Counted from the stretch's first letter, positions 40,677 to 49,204 are shown. The stretch: DNA of 64,000 nucleotides from Qaidamihabitans albus (GCF_016464705.1 NZ_JAEHOB010000003.1:211599-275598); one strand, 5' to 3'. The notes: generated by a model not told the origin, from the sequence alone. A program made the numbers and translations.

Positions 40677-41129
40677 GTGGCCGACGTCGGGGAACCGGCG
40701 CTGTCTCCTGGCGCGGCCTTCGCGGCAGGCGCCGCCGCCGCGCTGGCGCCGGTGGCCAAGGAGCTGGAGGTCGTGCACGAGCGCGTGCGGACGGGTGACC
40801 TGCGGCTGGACGAGGACGCGGCCCGCAGGCTGCTCGCCTCGATCGCCGCCGTCCAGGCTAGGGTGCACAACCTGATCGCAGACAGCGGCGAGGGCATCGA
40901 CCGGCCGTTGCGCCTCGGGGACAACTTCGTCGCGCAGGCCATGAGCGAGCGGTTGCGCGCCGCGGCCTCCGGCGGCCCGGACGCGGCCATTCCGGTGCTC
41001 GAGGAGTTCAGTGACCAGCTGGAGATGTTCGAGTCGATCGTGCGCAGGGCCGCCGGCATCCTCGCCGACACGGACGAGGAGGCAGGCGAGCTGATCGCCC
41101 GCGCGGGCGAAGGCGGGGAGGACCGATGA
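40677..41129 (+). CDS. Helical ESX-associated protein, first gene of PPE-like/EspG operon (150 aa)
   Basis: An alpha-helical protein without cysteines or a signal peptide. It has an Ala-rich N-terminus (SPGAAFAAGAAAALAPVAKE) and long amphipathic helices (VVHERVRTGDLRLDEDAARR, AIPVLEEFSDQLEMFESIVR). It is not a clear WXG100 or PE protein by sequence, but its position directly before a PPE-like gene, with an ATGA overlap, fits a PE-like partner that forms a helical bundle with it. GTG 40677 is chosen because GGTGGGG lies at good spacing; GTG 40668 is in the same frame. Secretion by a type VII system is inferred from context. Confidence 0.6.
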   Translation: MADVGEPALSPGAAFAAGAAAALAPVAKELEVVHERVRTGDLRLDEDAARRLLASIAAVQARVHNLIADSGEGIDRPLRLGDNFVAQAMSERLRAAASGGPDAAIPVLEEFSDQLEMFESIVRRAAGILADTDEEAGELIARAGEGGEDR

Positions 41130-42235
41130 CAGCGCAGCGGCCGTATCCGACCCACTGCCTGCCCTATCCCTGGCCGCAGCCGGAACCCGAACCGGAGGAC
41201 ATCGGCGAGGACGTCGACTGGATGACCTACTCGCACCGCGAGCTGTACCAGATGGCCACCAGCGGCCTCGATCTCGAAGGCGCGACGGACGTCGCCGCGG
41301 GGTGGTCGAGGCTGGGCAACGAGCTGGAGGACGTCGGTCGGGAGCTGCGGCAGGCGATCGAGGCGGCCGCGGACGGCTGGCAGGGGGCGGCCGCGGACCA
41401 GGCACGGGACACGGTGAACCGGCTTGCCGGCTGGACGGAGGAGACCGCGGACGGCAGCAACGCCGTCTCCGGCTGTGTCAGCGAGCAGGCGGCGCTGGCG
41501 AGCCGGGCGCAGCGCGGCATGCCGGAACCGCCACTGGTGTTCCAGCCGGCGGCGCCGGGGTCCGACTCGCGCCCGGGGCCGTCGGAGGGCACGACGCCGA
41601 TGTCGGCGGGCGGCTTCTGGACCGGGCCCGAGCTTCTGGTCGATCCCGAGCAGGACCGTCAGCGCGTGCGGGAGCTGCACCGGCAGGCAGCCGAGGTGAT
41701 GGAGCAGTACCAGCGCGAGTCCCGTGACCTGCACGGCAGGGTGCCCAGCTTCACCAGCCCGGTGCGGCGGCCACTGCTCGTCCCGGACGAGCCGCCGTCC
41801 GAGCCTCCCGGCGAGGAGCCGCCGGACGACGAGACCTCGGCGAGCGGCGTCACCCCGGGTGGGCCGGGTGCTCCCGGCGCGCCGGGAGGCGCGGGCGTGC
41901 CCGGCGGGGCCGCGACCGGGGCCGGGCAGCCGGCGATGCCACCGTCCGGCGCCGCCGCCGGTGAGCAGTACGGAGCGGGCGCCCGCACGGGAGTCGGCCC
42001 CGGCCAGGCGGGGATGCCCGCGGCGAGCGGTCCCGCGGCCGCGTCCGGTGCCGCTCGCGGCATGGGCGGACCGGCCGGAATGCCCATGGGTGGCGCCGCC
42101 GCGGCGCGGCCGGGAGGTGACGACACGGAGCACGCGACGCCGAGCTACCTGCAGGAGGACGACGACGTGTGGGGCTCGCAGGTGCCCGTGGTGCCGCCGG
42201 TGCTCGGGGCGGACGACCCGCGCGGGGGCCACTAG
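41126..42235 (+). CDS. PPE-like / WXG-type secreted protein with Gly-Pro-rich tail
   Basis: This 369-residue protein has an N-terminal helical domain: TYSHRELYQMATSGLDLEGA, WSRLGNELEDVGRELRQAIE and ADGWQGAAADQARDTVNRLA, with a WQG turn between helices as in WXG/PPE proteins. A linker follows, then a Gly/Pro/Ala-rich, disordered stretch (residues about 240-340) and a short acidic end containing PSYLQEDDDVWGS, a conserved-looking tail motif of PPE-like proteins in Pseudonocardiaceae as I recall them. The gene overlaps both neighbours (ATGA and TAGTG). With the EspG-like gene next to it, it should be an ESX substrate. Confidence 0.8.
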   Translation: MTAQRPYPTHCLPYPWPQPEPEPEDIGEDVDWMTYSHRELYQMATSGLDLEGATDVAAGWSRLGNELEDVGRELRQAIEAAADGWQGAAADQARDTVNRLAGWTEETADGSNAVSGCVSEQAALASRAQRGMPEPPLVFQPAAPGSDSRPGPSEGTTPMSAGGFWTGPELLVDPEQDRQRVRELHRQAAEVMEQYQRESRDLHGRVPSFTSPVRRPLLVPDEPPSEPPGEEPPDDETSASGVTPGGPGAPGAPGGAGVPGGAATGAGQPAMPPSGAAAGEQYGAGARTGVGPGQAGMPAASGPAAASGAARGMGGPAGMPMGGAAAARPGGDDTEHATPSYLQEDDDVWGSQVPVVPPVLGADDPRGGH

Positions 42236-43005
42236 TGCGCGACGGCGAGTCCGGGTGGATCATGTTGCATCCCGGCGAGCTCTACTTCGTCTGGTCGGCG
42301 CTCGGACTCGGGGATCTCCCGGCGGTACTGGAGATCCCGCATGCCGGGCGGACGGCCGCCGCACGGGCCGAGCTCATCGGTGTCGCCGACCGGGCATTGG
42401 CCGAACGTGGCCTCGGGACGGTCGCGGAGCCCGCCGCGGACCTGGCGGCGATGCTGCGGGCGCTCGCCGCGCCGGAACTGCGGCTCGACCTGCAAACCAG
42501 CAGTGTGGACGGGTCCTTCCGGGCGATCGGTGCGGCCGGGCCCGGTGGAGTCGTCGCGGCCGGGGTCGCGGACGCCGACGTGCGCCTCGGTCCGCTGCGG
42601 CGGCCCCAGCTCGTACCCGCCATGTTCGACGCACTCGCCCCGTTGCCCGCGGGCGTCGGGAGTCCGGGCAACGTGCGGTCGGCCGACTACACGCGGGCGT
42701 GCCGCCACGGTGAGGTCGACGGGGCGGCCGGCTTCCTCGGTGTGCTGCGGAACGCCGGCGTGCGCCCGCCGGAGGCGAACACGCTGCTACGGGCGCTGAC
42801 GAAGCGATCGGGCGGCGGGTGGTTCGGGGCGAGCGTGGCCGGCCGGAACGGGCAGTGGCTGCGCGCGCCGAGCACGGTGAACTGGGTGGATACCGACGAG
42901 GGGCGGTACGCGCTGCGGCGGGGCGGTGACTGGGTGACGGTCACGCCGGTCGATCCACCGCGGCTGCTGTCGATGGCCGAGGAAATGGTTGCCTCGCTGG
43001 CCTAG
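42235..43005 (+). CDS. EspG family ESX secretion-associated chaperone
   Basis: This 256-residue cytoplasmic protein matches EspG: LHPGELYFVWSALGLGDLPA near the start, AAARAELIGVADRALAERGL, LDLQTSSVDGSFRAIGAAGP and RPPEANTLLRALTKRSGGGW FG, ending with a strand-rich domain (RYALRRGGDWVTVTPVDPPR). EspG binds the tip of its PPE partner and keeps PE-PPE pairs soluble for export by the ESX machine. GTG 42235 overlaps the stop of the PPE-like gene (TAGTG). No ESX core genes (eccC, eccB) are in the window, so this is an orphan substrate-chaperone set. Confidence 0.85.
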   Translation: MRDGESGWIMLHPGELYFVWSALGLGDLPAVLEIPHAGRTAAARAELIGVADRALAERGLGTVAEPAADLAAMLRALAAPELRLDLQTSSVDGSFRAIGAAGPGGVVAAGVADADVRLGPLRRPQLVPAMFDALAPLPAGVGSPGNVRSADYTRACRHGEVDGAAGFLGVLRNAGVRPPEANTLLRALTKRSGGGWFGASVAGRNGQWLRAPSTVNWVDTDEGRYALRRGGDWVTVTPVDPPRLLSMAEEMVASLA

Positions 43006-43014
43006 GCTCGCGCC

Positions 43015-44988
43015 ATGACTGCTGACGCTCCCGAAGTCCTGTGGCGCCCGGACGCAGGCCGGATCGCCGACACCAAGATCGAAGGTTTCCGCCAGTGGCT
43101 GCGCAGTGAACGGGATGTGCACGTCACCGACTACGCCGAGCTGTGGGAGTTCTCGACCCGTTCGCTGCCGGAGTTCTGGTCCGCCGTCACCGAGTACCTC
43201 GGTGTGCGCTGGCACGACCGGCCCGGCCAGGTCCTTTCGGGCACCGAGATGCCGGGCGCGCGGTGGTTCGAGGGCGGGACGCTGAACTACGCCGAGCACG
43301 CGCTGACCGGTGGGGTCGCCGGTGCGGCCAAGGCCGACGACGATCCCGCGGTGATCTTCCAGCGCGAGGACGGGCTCACCGAGGAGCTGACGTACGGGCG
43401 GCTGCGCTCGCAGGTGGCGGCCGCGCGGGCCACGCTGCGCGCACTCGGTGTCGAGAAGGGCGACCGGGTGGTGGCGCTCGCGCCGAACTGCCCGCAGACG
43501 CTGGTGGCCTTCCTCGCCGCGGCGAGCCTCGGTGCGACCTGGTCGTCGTGTTCGCCTGACTTCGGTGTGCGCGCGGTTGCCGACCGGTTCGTCCAGATCG
43601 AGCCGAAGGTGCTCATCGCCGTCAACGGTTATGTCTACAACGGGCGCTCGTTCGACACGCGGCCGACCGTGGAGGAGTTGCGTTCGACGTTGCCGGGGCT
43701 GGCGGCGACCCTGCTGGTCGACTACGCGGGCGGCGGCACCGTGCCGGGCGCGCTCGACTGGGACACGGTGCTGGCGGAACACGCCGGTGCGCCGCTGGAG
43801 TTCGACCCGGTGGAGTTCGACCACCCGCTGTGGGTGCTGTACTCGTCGGGGACGACTGGGTTGCCGAAGGGCATCGTGCAGGGGCACGGCGGGATCACCG
43901 TGGAGCATCTCAAGGCGCTCGCGTTGCAGAGCGACCTCGGGCCGGGGGAGCGGTTCTTCTGGTTCACCACGACCGGCTGGATGATGTGGAACTTCCTGGT
44001 CTCCGGCCTGCTGGTCGGATCGGCGATCGTGCTGTTCGACGGCAGCCCCGGCTACCCGGACCTGAACGTGCTGTGGCGGCTGGCGGAGAAGCACCGGGTC
44101 ACCTACTTCGGCACGTCGGCGCCGTTCGTGCAGACCTGCCTGAAGGCGCATCTGCGGCCGGCGGCGGAATACGACCTGTCCGCGATGCGGGCGCTCGGCT
44201 CCACCGGGGCGCCGCTGAGCGTGGAGGGGTTCCGCTGGATCGCCGACGAGGTCGGCGAGCACGTGCAGATCTGTTCCGTTTCCGGCGGGACGGACCTGTG
44301 CACGGCGTTCGTCGGCTCGGCGCCGGACGTGCCGGTGTGGCTGGGGGAGCTGTCGTGCCGGTGTCTCGGTGCGGCCGTGGAGGCCTACGACGAGGCCGGG
44401 AATCCGGTGATCGACCAGGTCGGCGAGCTGATGATCACCAAGCCGATGCCCTCGATGCCGGTGTTCTTCTGGAACGACCCGGAAGGCTCGCGGCTGCGGG
44501 AGGCATACTTCGAGGACTATCCGGGCAAGTGGCGGCACGGTGACTGGATCAAGATCACGGAGCGCGGCTCGGCGATCATCTACGGGCGCAGCGACTCGAC
44601 GCTCAACCGCGGTGGCGTGCGGATGGGTACGGCGGAGTTCTACCGGGTCGTCGAGGCGCACGACGAGATCGCCGACTCGCTGGTGATCGACACCTCCTCG
44701 CAGGAGGAGGGCGAGCTCCTGTGCTTCCTGGTGCTCGCGCCGGGGACGAAGCTGGAGGAGCTGGAGCCGACGCTGCGCAAGGAGCTGCGGAGCGCGCTGT
44801 CGCCGCGGCACGTGCCGGACCGGTTCATCGTGGTCGACGAGGTGCCGCGAACGCTGAACGGGAAGAAGTGCGAGGTGCCGGTCAAGAAGATCCTGACCGG
44901 GGTCGCCCCCGAGCGTGCGGTCAGCCGCGACGCGCTGGCGAACCCGGAGTCGCTGACGCCGTTCGTGCGGTTCGCCACGGCGGAGTGA
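43015..44988 (+). CDS. Acetoacetate-CoA ligase (acetoacetyl-CoA synthetase)
   Basis: This 657-residue adenylate-forming enzyme has the AACS N-terminal region (VLWRPDAGRIADTKIEGFRQ, FWSAVTEYLGV and GARWFEGGTLNYAEHAL). AMP-binding motifs are LYSSGTTGLPKGIVQGHGG (P-loop), GSTGAPLSVEGF, YGRSDSTLNRGGVRMGTAEF, and a C-terminal lysine in RTLNGKKCEVPVKKIL. Length and motifs fit acetoacetate activation to acetoacetyl-CoA, used in ketone body or poly-hydroxybutyrate turnover. It is monocistronic: a stem-loop terminator follows at 45005, then two tRNA genes. The preceding ESX operon ends 9 bases before its ATG, so it could be read through from there. Confidence 0.92.
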   Translation: MTADAPEVLWRPDAGRIADTKIEGFRQWLRSERDVHVTDYAELWEFSTRSLPEFWSAVTEYLGVRWHDRPGQVLSGTEMPGARWFEGGTLNYAEHALTGGVAGAAKADDDPAVIFQREDGLTEELTYGRLRSQVAAARATLRALGVEKGDRVVALAPNCPQTLVAFLAAASLGATWSSCSPDFGVRAVADRFVQIEPKVLIAVNGYVYNGRSFDTRPTVEELRSTLPGLAATLLVDYAGGGTVPGALDWDTVLAEHAGAPLEFDPVEFDHPLWVLYSSGTTGLPKGIVQGHGGITVEHLKALALQSDLGPGERFFWFTTTGWMMWNFLVSGLLVGSAIVLFDGSPGYPDLNVLWRLAEKHRVTYFGTSAPFVQTCLKAHLRPAAEYDLSAMRALGSTGAPLSVEGFRWIADEVGEHVQICSVSGGTDLCTAFVGSAPDVPVWLGELSCRCLGAAVEAYDEAGNPVIDQVGELMITKPMPSMPVFFWNDPEGSRLREAYFEDYPGKWRHGDWIKITERGSAIIYGRSDSTLNRGGVRMGTAEFYRVVEAHDEIADSLVIDTSSQEEGELLCFLVLAPGTKLEELEPTLRKELRSALSPRHVPDRFIVVDEVPRTLNGKKCEVPVKKILTGVAPERAVSRDALANPESLTPFVRFATAE

Positions 44989-45004
44989 GGTCGACGCGGC
45001 CGCG

Positions 45005-45042
45005 CCCCGGTCCGTCGTCGCTGCTCAGCGGACGGACCGGGG
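45005..45042 (+). terminator. Stem-loop after acetoacetyl-CoA synthetase
   Basis: Perfect 12-bp stem CCCCGGTCCGTC / GACGGACCGGGG with a 14-nt loop, 16 bases after the stop and followed by a short T-rich stretch (GTGCTTT). Confidence 0.75.
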
Positions 45043-45101
45043 GGTGCTTTGCCCGGGATCGAGCGGGCTGTGTACGCTATCTCAGCAGTGGTCGCGACCT
45101 G

Positions 45102-45191
45102 GGAGGCTTCGCCTAGTCTGGTCTATGGCGCCGCACTGCTAATGCGGTTGGGGGTAACCCCCCCTCCCGGGTTCAAATCCCGGAGCCTCCG
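45102..45191 (+). tRNA. tRNA-Ser(GCU)
   Basis: Acceptor stem GGAGGCT / AGCCTCC, discriminator G, anticodon loop CTGCTAA with anticodon GCT, long variable arm around GGGGGTAACCCCCC, T arm CGGGTTCAAATCCCG. 90 nt, no encoded CCA. A second serine isoacceptor besides the one used by the AICE. Confidence 0.95.
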
Positions 45192-45245
45192 CTGGGGCTC
45201 GGTCCGCCGAGCACCAACCGACTACGGTCGGAACAACTGAACACT

Positions 45246-45318
45246 GCGCCCGTAGCTCAACGGATAGAGCATCTGACTACGGATCAGAAGGTTAGGGGTT
45301 CGAATCCCTTCGGGCGCG
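45246..45318 (+). tRNA. tRNA-Arg(ACG)
   Basis: Acceptor stem GCGCCCG / CGGGCGC, discriminator G, anticodon arm CTGACTACGGATCAG with anticodon ACG, T arm AGGGGTTCGAATCCCTT. 73 nt. Lies 54 bases after tRNA-Ser(GCU), probably in the same transcript. Confidence 0.96.
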
Positions 45319-45337
45319 CGTCTGGTTGAGACGGCGG

Positions 45338-45363
45338 AAACCCCCAGCTGAGCTGGGGGTTTC
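45338..45363 (+). terminator. Rho-independent terminator after the tRNA pair
   Basis: Stem AAACCCCCAGC / GCTGGGGGTTT (11 bp) with a TGA loop, followed by TCTTCTTT. Strong intrinsic terminator for the tRNA transcript. Confidence 0.9.
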
Positions 45364-45369
45364 TTCTTT

Positions 45370-45492
45370 GCCCGGCTGGAGCTGACCCGACTGTTCGTGG
45401 CGAAGCCGGGCATCAGCGTGCCACGCGATCCGAGCTCGCTCACACGCCGTTACAGCTGTCTGGTCGCGGATCTGTGGTTCAGACGCAGCTGA
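45370..45492 (+). pseudogene. Possible tyrosine-recombinase relic downstream of tRNA-Arg
   Basis: A plus-strand open stretch reads ELTRLFVAKPGISVPRDPSS then LTRRYSCLVADLWFRRS-stop. The DPSSLTRRYSxLVADL pattern resembles the segment before the HxLR box in actinobacterial integrases. No catalytic residues remain and there is no start. Integrase relics downstream of tRNA genes are common, which supports the idea; similarity was judged by eye only. Confidence 0.3.
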
Positions 45493-45597
45493 CGGAGTTG
45501 CGGTGTTACTCGGCGACCGTGCGGTTGGTGTCCCGTAGATGGCTGGGTCGGCGCCCGCTTCAGGGACGGCGAACGGTCCGAACCACCGCCGGTCTGT

Positions 45598-46227
45598 TCA
45601 GCCTTCATTCTTGATCCGGCTTCGTGACCAAGCACTGGCTCCTCGGGTGTAGGCAGTGATGACGACGCTGAGCAGGCACGCTGTGCCGGCGGCCAGCCAG
45701 TGCGGATCTGGGGCTTCGATTCGTCCCAGCGGGATGATGACTTGTGCGGCCGCAGGCGCGAGATTCTGGACGAGGCAGGCGCCGAGGAACACCAGCAGGG
45801 TGAGCACCGCGCCCGTGGTGGCGCCGAGCAGCGAGGCCAGTGCAAAGGCGACTGCCGTGATGGTCACGACGTTGGCGGGCACGAATTCCCAGGGCACGCG
45901 GTCGGGCAGACGAGTGGTGGCAAGGAGAACGGGAAGTACTGCTATGGCTGTGGTGGTGAATGTCAGCATTCCGCACAGCAGGCCCACCCGACGGATGGCC
46001 AAGCGCTCCCACTCGTACATGCGTGGCCGGAGCAGACCCGCCACGATGCACGCGATGACGATGGGAACGAACTCGATGATCGGAATGTCTCGAGCCTCGT
46101 CGAACCGTGCATAGTCCACCGGAATGGCGCGTCGGGCGAACAGCAGCGAGACGAGAGTCGCCAGCACCCATAGGGCGCTGATCGGTAGTGCCGCCCGCGC
46201 GCTGAGGAAGAGCCGCAACCCGCCCAC
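45598..46227 (-). CDS. Membrane protein of ABC exporter operon, second permease-like subunit (209 aa)
   Basis: This 209-residue protein has about six hydrophobic segments (ISALWVLATLVSLLFA, IIEFVPIVIACIVAGLL, GMLTFTTTAIAVLPVLL, VVTITAVAFALASLLGA, AVLTLLVFLGACLVQNL, LAAGTACLLSVVITAYT). It looks like an ABC-2-type transport subunit without recognisable motifs. GTG 46227 overlaps the stop of the larger membrane gene (TAGTG), so it is the last gene of the operon with the ATPase. The substrate is unknown. Confidence 0.65.
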   Translation of the reverse strand: MGGLRLFLSARAALPISALWVLATLVSLLFARRAIPVDYARFDEARDIPIIEFVPIVIACIVAGLLRPRMYEWERLAIRRVGLLCGMLTFTTTAIAVLPVLLATTRLPDRVPWEFVPANVVTITAVAFALASLLGATTGAVLTLLVFLGACLVQNLAPAAAQVIIPLGRIEAPDPHWLAAGTACLLSVVITAYTRGASAWSRSRIKNEG

Positions 46228-47516
46228 TACACGGTCCCCTGCAGCGGCTCACAGTCTGCGAGTTGCTGTCGATGGGCGGCGAGCCAGGACCGTACTTGGG
46301 CGGTGTCCGCTCCGTCGAAAAACTCACCTGCTGACGCTGGAACCGGTTCACCGGCCACCACGCGGGCACGCTGGCGCAGCCAGGTCGCAAGCGCGTAGCG
46401 CTCGGCGGAGCGCACTTCGTACTCGTGGACGCTGATTCTGCCGGAACTCAATGCCGTACGACACGGCCCGAGCCCTGCGAGATGACCCGACACGCTCAAC
46501 GCTATCGATCTTTCCAGTGGCCCTGTGGTGTACGGCGTGAACTCCGCCGTCGTTTTGTTATCCGGCGCATTCAGGCTGGACTCATAAGCAGCGGCCAGGT
46601 ATTCGGGGCGGCTACCGTATGCTTCAACGAGCGTGCGCACGATGGGCACGGCGGTCTCCAGCATCTGTTGGTGTCCTTGGTGCAGGCAGACCTCCACGCC
46701 TTCCACTGACCGGCAAGCTTTGGGTGGGGCGTCTTCGGCGAGGACAGCACGAGGTGGATTGGCCAGCGGCACTGCGAGCAGGAGGACGACAGCACACAGT
46801 GCACCCGCAGTGCGCCAGCTGACAAACTCGCTCGGCTGGGTTCGTCGCGCCACCAGGCCTGCCAGGCCGAGGGCGAACGCGGTGAGCACCAGCATGGCCA
46901 CGAGTCGGTACGCAACAAGAACCGGGTTCTCAGTGTGTCCCAACGCCATGGGATGGCCGAGCGTCGGCACGAACGCTGCCGCTGCGGGGTCGGCCACGTT
47001 CGGCAGCTGGAAGAGCAAGAACACCAGCACGGCGGCCGCCGGGGCCAGTACGGGATATGGCAGCACCGTTCCCAGGGCACAACCCAGCGCGACAGCTAAG
47101 CCCATGCCTGTCGGGCCGGCGAGCGCGGCAAAAACATCGATGCTTCCGTAGGTCGCTGTCGCGGTCATGTACACGAACAGCGGAACGAACGGCAGCAGAT
47201 ACGCCGAGAGCATCCATGTCAACAGGAGCGTGAAGCTGCGCAGCACTGATACGTACCCAACGCGCGGTGCAGTGGGCAGCGCCAGCAACGCCCTGCGTCC
47301 GGCCAAGTTCGAGCAGTAGAAGTAGGACGCCATGGCGGCGATCGGTCCGGCCAAAAGTAGTTGCTCGTGCACGGCCGCCGACACGCGTGGCCACTCAACC
47401 GGTCTGTCGAACAGCCCCACCAGCCCGAATGCCACCACCGCCGTAATCGCGATGGCCGGTAACACCACACTCAGCAGCGGCATCGGCCACGCGGCGCCTC
47501 CACGGCCCCGTCTCAT
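46227..47516 (-). CDS. Large membrane subunit of ABC exporter operon (429 aa)
   Basis: This protein starts with several membrane helices (LLSVVLPAIAITAVVAFGLV, SFTLLLTWMLSAYLLPFVPL, GMGLAVALGCALGTVLPYPV and AMLVLTAFALGLAGLVARR). The last 170 residues form a soluble domain with a paired-cysteine motif (PKACRSVEGVEVCLHQGHQQ) and a helical end. That domain lies outside the membrane if the helix count is even. ABC-2 permease subunits with such an extra domain occur in Gram-positive bacteria near bacteriocin-type exporters, but no family is certain. ATG 47516 overlaps the ATPase stop (ATGA). Export substrate is unknown. Confidence 0.65.
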   Translation of the reverse strand: MRRGRGGAAWPMPLLSVVLPAIAITAVVAFGLVGLFDRPVEWPRVSAAVHEQLLLAGPIAAMASYFYCSNLAGRRALLALPTAPRVGYVSVLRSFTLLLTWMLSAYLLPFVPLFVYMTATATYGSIDVFAALAGPTGMGLAVALGCALGTVLPYPVLAPAAAVLVFLLFQLPNVADPAAAAFVPTLGHPMALGHTENPVLVAYRLVAMLVLTAFALGLAGLVARRTQPSEFVSWRTAGALCAVVLLLAVPLANPPRAVLAEDAPPKACRSVEGVEVCLHQGHQQMLETAVPIVRTLVEAYGSRPEYLAAAYESSLNAPDNKTTAEFTPYTTGPLERSIALSVSGHLAGLGPCRTALSSGRISVHEYEVRSAERYALATWLRQRARVVAGEPVPASAGEFFDGADTAQVRSWLAAHRQQLADCEPLQGTV

Positions 47517-48270
47517 CCTTCGGGCCACCCGTGCCGGAGGAAGTGATCGTAGGCACGTTCCAGCTTCGACCCGCGAGCGCTGTCACTGGGAGCGTTGTCG
47601 ATCATCGATGTCAGTTTGTGTGCCGGACCGGAGAACTGCATCTGTCCGTCATCGATAATTGCCACCTCATCGCACAGGTGTGCCACGTCCTCAACCAGAT
47701 GCGTGGACAGCACCACGGTACGGTCACGACTGATCTCGTGGATCATCTCGCGCAACTGGAGGCGTTGGCTCGGATCGAGACCGACGGTCGGCTCGTCCAT
47801 GATCACGACAGCTGGATCGTGTGCCAACGCCGCCGCGATCCCGAGTCGTTGGCGCATACCACCGGACAACGCGCAAACTCTGGAACGTTCGCGTTCGGCG
47901 AGCCCGACGCGAGCAAGGGTACACCGCGCGACATGGAAAAACTCCGCGTACGGCACGCCGTTGAGCCAGGCCGCATACGCCACCGTGTCGCACACTCGCA
48001 TGCCGGCAACCAACGAGAACCGCTCGGGCAGGTAGCCGATGACCCGACGCGCCGCCTGACGCCCCGCGGGGCTGCTCAAGTCACTGTCGCCAACCAGCAC
48101 CGTCCCCGTGCGCACCGGTTCATCGTGACGAGCAGCGACAACAGAGTTGTCTTGCCCGCCCCGTTCGGCCCCAGCAGACCTGTGATGCCCGGGCGCACAT
48201 GCCACGTCAAACCTGACAGGACCTGCCGTGTCCCGTACGAGTAGCTAACACGCTCTACCCGGATATCCAC
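47513..48270 (-). pseudogene. ABC transporter ATP-binding protein with a 1-base frameshift
   Basis: From GTG 48270 (after GGAGGAA) the frame encodes MDIRVERVSYSYGTRQVLSG and a Walker [14 protein letters not shown], then breaks near 48119-48126. The other frame continues EPVRTGTVLVGDSDLSSPAG, then the Q/signature region CALSGGMRQRLGIAAAL, Walker B AVVIMDEPTVGLDP, and VVLSTHLVEDVAH (switch His), ending at 47513. Reading ACG-GAT-GAA instead of ACG-ATGAA, one G lost, restores a full ATPase of about 251 residues. Everything else looks intact, so the frameshift is either very recent or a sequencing error. It heads the operon with two membrane proteins. Confidence 0.8.
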
Positions 48271-48375
48271 GCGTGTTCCTCCAGCGCGGGCCGAGCTGAC
48301 CGCAGATCAGCGGAGACCATACCGTCCTGACTCGTCATACTGGTTCGTTGACGACGTCGCCGCCGCAAGGCCGCT

Positions 48376-49047
48376 TCAGGGTCGGTCGATGGCTGCGAGG
48401 CCCATCTGCCCCAGCCAGGTGGGGACCTGACTGCACACTGATTTCGGCCCGGTCACGGTGAGCAGGTCGCCCTTCAGCGCCTGCGACCAGGAGCGGTCGC
48501 CGCGCCAGATTTCGATGAGGGTGCGCAGGCTGGTGGCCACGGTCGCGGTGACGTCGAAACCCGGGTCGTAGTCGCAGACGTCGGCGTCGTCGCCGGCCAC
48601 GCAGAGCCACCACCGGGCAGCGCGGGGTGCCACGTCGTTGAACTCGAAGGCGACGACGGTCCGGCCACGCGGCCAGGCAGCGATGGAGATCGTGCGGCGG
48701 ATGTCCCACATCAGCAGGTGCGGGTCGAGGTCCTCGTCCCCGAGTTGGGCGATCCAACGCACACTCCAGGCTCCGAGGCCGTTGACGATGCCGCGGAGTT
48801 CTTCACCGCAGGGCGTCAACGTATAGCGGCTGCGGCCGTCGTCGACGGTGCGGCGGACGACACCGGCCCGTTCCAGGGTGCGCAGCCGCTTGGCCAGCAG
48901 CGCCGGCGACATTTTCGGGTTGCCGCGGCGGAGGTCGTTGAAGCGCACGCTGCCGGCGAGCAGTTCGCGAACAACGAGCAGGGTCCAGCGCTCGTCCAGT
49001 AACTCCATCGCCTTGGCGACCGGGCAGAACTGACCGTAGGACGACAT
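48376..49047 (-). CDS. HxlR family transcriptional regulator with C-terminal SCP2-like domain
   Basis: This 223-residue protein has an N-terminal HxlR winged helix: QFCPVAKAMELLDERWTLLV, VRFNDLRRGNPKMSPALLAK, RLRTLERAGVVRRTVDDGRS. A C-terminal domain of about 110 residues (TVVAFEFNDVAPRAARWWLC, SLRTLIEIWRGDRSW) resembles SCP2/sterol carrier-type ligand domains seen in some HxlR regulators. The first cysteine, in FCPVAKA, is the conserved redox or ligand residue. ATG 49047 follows AGGAGG. It is divergent from the methyltransferase gene, and a perfect palindrome lies between them, so it probably controls that gene. Confidence 0.88.
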   Translation of the reverse strand: MSSYGQFCPVAKAMELLDERWTLLVVRELLAGSVRFNDLRRGNPKMSPALLAKRLRTLERAGVVRRTVDDGRSRYTLTPCGEELRGIVNGLGAWSVRWIAQLGDEDLDPHLLMWDIRRTISIAAWPRGRTVVAFEFNDVAPRAARWWLCVAGDDADVCDYDPGFDVTATVATSLRTLIEIWRGDRSWSQALKGDLLTVTGPKSVCSQVPTWLGQMGLAAIDRP

Positions 49048-49117
49048 GGGCGCGCCTCCTTGACCAGCCCCTTCAGTCAGTAGACACCCCGGCCACACGC
49101 GCGCGCCAGTACAGATC

Positions 49118-49137
49118 CTGAACCGCAGGCGGTTCAG
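49118..49137. promoter_or_regulatory. Palindromic operator candidate for the HxlR regulator
   Basis: Perfect 9-bp arms CTGAACCGC-AG-GCGGTTCAG in the 157-base gap between the divergent hxlR-type and methyltransferase genes. Size and symmetry fit a winged-helix dimer site. Confidence 0.55.
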
Positions 49138-49204
49138 ATCCATGACTGGAGCAGGCCACCCGGACCAGGCGACCCTGGACGGACCAGCCAGCAAGGAGAT
49201 CATC

